Of a stretch of 16,280 nt of DNA, positions 14,801-16,280 are shown piece after piece. Each line of letters begins with the position of its first letter. The first letter of the stretch is position 1. Under the pieces are notes generated by a model. It saw nothing but the letters and a program-made list of their open reading frames with translations. It was not told the DNA's origin and did no database searches. A program made the translations under genes and the position numbers. Location: the NCBI GenBank assembly GCA_041654915.1, contig JBAZCO010000029.1:1-16280 (forward strand), read 5' to 3'. This DNA comes from JBAZCO01 sp041654915. Its GTDB lineage: Bacteria > Bacillota > Clostridia > Christensenellales > DTU072.

Positions 14801-15381
14801 ATTTCTCTTGCAATTTTTACAAGCAAAGGGTTGGTCGACTTTTGCTCGGGAAGTCCGTGGTCCTGAAGTTCAATATAAAAATCTCCATCCTCAAACACAG
14901 ACTTTAGGTCAAGCGCATAATTTTTTGCTCCCTCATAATTGTTTTGCAGTAAAAGTTGGGGAATTGCCCCCGCAATACAAGCGGAAAGGCATATCAAACC
15001 TTTGGAATGTTGCTTTAGGGTATTTAGGTCTATCCTTGGCTTGTAATAAAAACCGTCAATATAAGAGAGAGAATTAAGTTTAGAGAGGTTTTTATAGCCC
15101 TCGTTGTTTTTGGCAATGAGAACTAAGTGATGAAAGTTGCGCCCCTCTTTTTTACTCATATCCTCGCAAGTGTAAAACTCGCATCCGATAATTGGCTTTA
15201 TGCCGTTTTCTAGGCAAGTATTATAAAACTTTATTGTGCCGTACATATTGCCGTGGTCTGTCATGGCAACAGCAGGTGCGCCAGACTCTTTGGCTTTGGC
15301 AACAAGTTTTTTAATAACGGCTGCTCCGTCTAGCAAACTATATTCGGTGTGGTTGTGAAGATGTATAAAAGGGCGGCTCAT
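11869..15381 (-). CDS. dnaE: DNA polymerase III alpha subunit (DnaE)
   Basis: Catalytic subunit of a C-family replicative DNA polymerase, 1170 residues. The N-terminal PHP domain keeps its metal-site residues (HLHNHT with His7, His9 and His11; TDHG with Asp42; NDIHY with Asp203), so it may still have metal-dependent activity. The palm contains PGRGSGVGS (353-361), PDFDIDF with Asp394, 396 and 398, and LLKMDF with Asp555, the usual catalytic carboxylates. A helix-hairpin-helix region and an OB-fold (about 1015-1100) follow. A short, highly acidic linker at about 984-1004 separates the polymerase core from the OB-fold. GAGG (15389-15392) lies 7 nt before the ATG. It is 53 bp downstream of whiA on the same strand with no terminator between, so they probably share a transcript. 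Whether it is the main polymerase or acts beside PolC cannot be told here. Confidence 0.97.
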   Translation of the reverse strand: MSRPFIHLHNHTEYSLLDGAAVIKKLVAKAKESGAPAVAMTDHGNMYGTIKFYNTCLENGIKPIIGCEFYTCEDMSKKEGRNFHHLVLIAKNNEGYKNLSKLNSLSYIDGFYYKPRIDLNTLKQHSKGLICLSACIAGAIPQLLLQNNYEGAKNYALDLKSVFEDGDFYIELQDHGLPEQKSTNPLLVKIAREIGVKCVATNDIHYINKSDAEMHDILLCVQTGAYFDEPNRMRFTGEEFYYKSREEMQEVLGWCEEALDTPFEISEKCDVSITFKEYQLPEYRCPNDMQPPDYLRELTYNGLINRYGEITPLLKERADSELEVIISMGFSEYYLIVWDFIRYAREKDIPVGPGRGSGVGSIVAYAINITDVDPIKYNLIFERFLNKDRTSMPDFDIDFCFNRRDEVIQYVKNKYGEDHISQIITFGTLKKKAAIKDIARAFRIPFADVTKLTKNIGDFGENDRKVRIGDLINPESPFAVPELIRLYNEFPDYKKVIDIAIQVEGMPRNTSIHAAGVVIYKNPAAETIPLAKNGDEITTQFDMNEIENLGLLKMDFLALMTLTDIRLTHDYVLARTGLDIDFNKLGYEDPEVYNQIGAGGTEAVFQLEKAGMTQFMKQFKPSSLEEIIAGIALYRPGPMANIKQFLKNREDPKNIVYKHPALKEILEVTYGIIIYQEQAMMITRVLAGYDMTRADKFRSIISKKKMDLIPEECRAFVYGEEVDGEVVIPGCVRNGVSEKVALSIFDEMKDFASYAFNKSHAAAYAVLGYQTAYYRRYYPVEFMAAVINNRIHKPDETTKYLRMLRGMGIPLVAPDINKSEALFSPTGSEVRYGLACFKHVGAVAVEQIITERNANGDYKNFYDFLERNIDSGLNKRMIESLIIGGAFDCFGMTRSTLRVNYETILTLIENRKKLADSNQMNIFAMLGETDKPYEYEYVSEYSNREKLLLEKEILGSYVTGHPLSGYEEDFADFNFNTSMLPKKKNDKDADEEGEEDDIDFETETPPVSTLTDGMNISTGGILSDFTIKRTKDGNELAILVLEDMYDSVEIVAFSRSLVQIRKHLIKDSLVKVKGRISIREGEIKLTLTDLRPWELEDKEPDEPLRCLCINLADQTLLVKVTDILQAHPGKNQVKVQIENKVYAHSQKISDVNIVLKELMGIVGAANLKII

Positions 15382-15434
15382 TGTATTACCTCATTTGTGT
15401 GCAGTGATTGGCGCTAAAACAAAAGTTTGGGTTA

Positions 15435-16280
15435 CTAAAACAGCGAATTAATATGCTCAAATGCGGCTTTTTCGTCATCTCCGCTAACCGATAGATATAC
15501 TACATCATCCTTTTTCATATTCAAGCTTATCAGTCCCATAATGCTTTTGGCATTTACTTTCTTTTGTGCGGCAATAACAAAAATATCAGAGATATAGCGG
15601 CTTGCAGCCTGTGCTATTACGGCGCAGTCCTCCGCTCTTATCCCTCGAGGTGCAGTGATTATTTTTTCTTTAAGCATCGGGTTGTTCTCCTTTAATTTGG
15701 TTGCTATTTCAATTATCTTTCTCATACGGTGGCTAATACCGCTTTTGCTAGCGGGTGTATCAAGCAGCGTGCCAAGCTCCTTCACGGATGCGCTAGGGTG
15801 ATTTAGCCGTGCCTCGGCGGTGATTCGCAAAGTTTCTGGCAAACTTTCTAGCCCTGCGTGTTCTTTAATGTACAGTATTGCCTCTGTCTGTTTTGTGGCG
15901 GCGCTTATTGTGCGGTCGATGTTGGCTATTTCGCAGTTGAACTGTCTGTTGGCAGTATTGCTTACCAAGCGGGATAGTATCACTTCTTGCAAGGCGAAAT
16001 ATCCCTTGTTAGCGCCAATAAAGGCGCAAAAGTCGCTAATTTTTTCTGAATCTTTAATATAAATGTAATATGCTCCCTTTTTTTCTCTTGTCTTTGCCTC
16101 TACACCGCCGCTTTTTAATATTTCTACCGTTTCATTTGCAATATTTTGTGATGCGAGCGAGAATTCCAAGTAGTATCCTGTTGCGCCTTTTTTCCCGTTT
16201 TCCGCAACAGATAGGTTGCCTGTGGCAGAATATAAGCCTTTTATGTATGCCCGTTTGCAGCAATCATTGGCGATGAGGGC
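15435..16280 (-). CDS. whiA: WhiA-Crh fusion: WhiA regulator with C-terminal HPr/Crh-like domain (5' end outside window)
   Basis: The frame is open to the right edge, so the first roughly 100 residues of WhiA are missing; 281 residues are visible. The TTG at 16169 is internal: upstream codons encode NDCCKRAYIKGLYSATGNLS, the conserved start of the LAGLIDADG-like domain. The C-terminal WhiA helix-turn-helix follows (LNHPSASVKELG to SGISHRMRKI), ending in EIATKLK, like the EIAEKLR of the family. After a linker of only about four residues comes a complete HPr fold of 80 residues. Its active-site His is replaced by Arg (GIRAEDCA; codon 15638-15636), while the HprK target Ser is present (KKVNAKSIMGL; Ser codon 15545-15543). 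This is the Crh pattern. In Bacillus subtilis crh is a separate gene after whiA. WhiA affects cell division; a role for the fused domain is inferred. Confidence 0.9.
   Translation of the reverse strand, partial: ALIANDCCKRAYIKGLYSATGNLSVAENGKKGATGYYLEFSLASQNIANETVEILKSGGVEAKTREKKGAYYIYIKDSEKISDFCAFIGANKGYFALQEVILSRLVSNTANRQFNCEIANIDRTISAATKQTEAILYIKEHAGLESLPETLRITAEARLNHPSASVKELGTLLDTPASKSGISHRMRKIIEIATKLKENNPMLKEKIITAPRGIRAEDCAVIAQAASRYISDIFVIAAQKKVNAKSIMGLISLNMKKDDVVYLSVSGDDEKAAFEHINSLF
15675..15693 (-). promoter_or_regulatory. Internal ribosome binding site and ATG at the WhiA/Crh junction
   Basis: On the minus strand AAAGGAG (15693-15687) is followed nine bases later by an in-frame ATG (15677-15675). 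That ATG is exactly where an independent HPr/Crh protein would begin (MLKEKIITAP). The fused gene therefore keeps what looks like the translation start of a former separate crh gene. An 80-residue free Crh-like product could be made besides the fusion. Confidence 0.6.

Noticed and set aside
14604..15077. Several 60-100 codon frames opposite dnaE
   Set aside because: They are antisense shadows of the well-supported dnaE coding sequence, with no independent start signals.
16167..16169. TTG at 16169 as the start of a 244-residue WhiA
   Set aside because: Upstream in-frame codons to the window edge encode conserved WhiA sequence (NDCCKRAYIKG), so the gene continues beyond the window.

Overview
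The window looks like the chromosome of a low-to-moderate GC Firmicute, probably a member of the Clostridia or a close relative. The reasons are HPr kinase, WhiA, a Crh-like HPr domain, strong Shine-Dalgarno sites, sigma-A type promoters, and the uvrC / hprK / whiA / dnaE gene neighbourhood. GC content was judged only by eye and no database search was possible.

Layout. Positions 1-2286 (+) hold the 3' part of a large LamG-like extracellular protein, open at the left edge. Positions 2287-2702 carry no convincing gene but are rich in hairpins, including two near-duplicate terminators and a near-perfect 19-bp inverted repeat. A tRNA-Glu(CUC) at 2703-2777 has its own promoter and a terminator. 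A two-gene ABC exporter (ATPase 3029-3928, permease 3937-4830) follows behind a near-consensus promoter, and then a MATE-family exporter (4922-6301). An M28 metallopeptidase with membrane segments (6561-7775, -) is transcribed divergently from uvrC (7901-9727, +). uvrC overlaps a Cof-type HAD phosphatase gene (9717-10565), and hprK (10673-11596) comes next. On the opposite strand, dnaE (11869-15381, -) lies downstream of whiA (15435-16280, -, cut by the right edge).

Main result. The whiA reading frame does not stop after its C-terminal helix-turn-helix. It runs through a short linker into a complete HPr-fold domain of about 80 residues. That domain resembles Crh: the phosphorylatable His of HPr is replaced by Arg, but the regulatory Ser and its surroundings (KKVNAKSIMGL) are kept. 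In Bacillus subtilis crh is a separate gene directly after whiA, so this appears to be a WhiA-Crh fusion. A Shine-Dalgarno site and ATG remain at the junction, so a free Crh-like protein could also be made. HprK, the enzyme that phosphorylates that Ser in HPr and Crh, is encoded in the same window. Together they suggest a direct link between carbon-state signalling and the WhiA cell-division regulator.

Other structure. Both tail-to-tail gene junctions (MATE/M28 and hprK/dnaE) contain tandem-repeat arrays, of about 27 bp and exactly 19 bp period. Both arrays share the core CAAGCCYTAC, on opposite strands. The uvrC promoter is placed so that transcription should begin at the A of its ATG, which predicts a leaderless mRNA.
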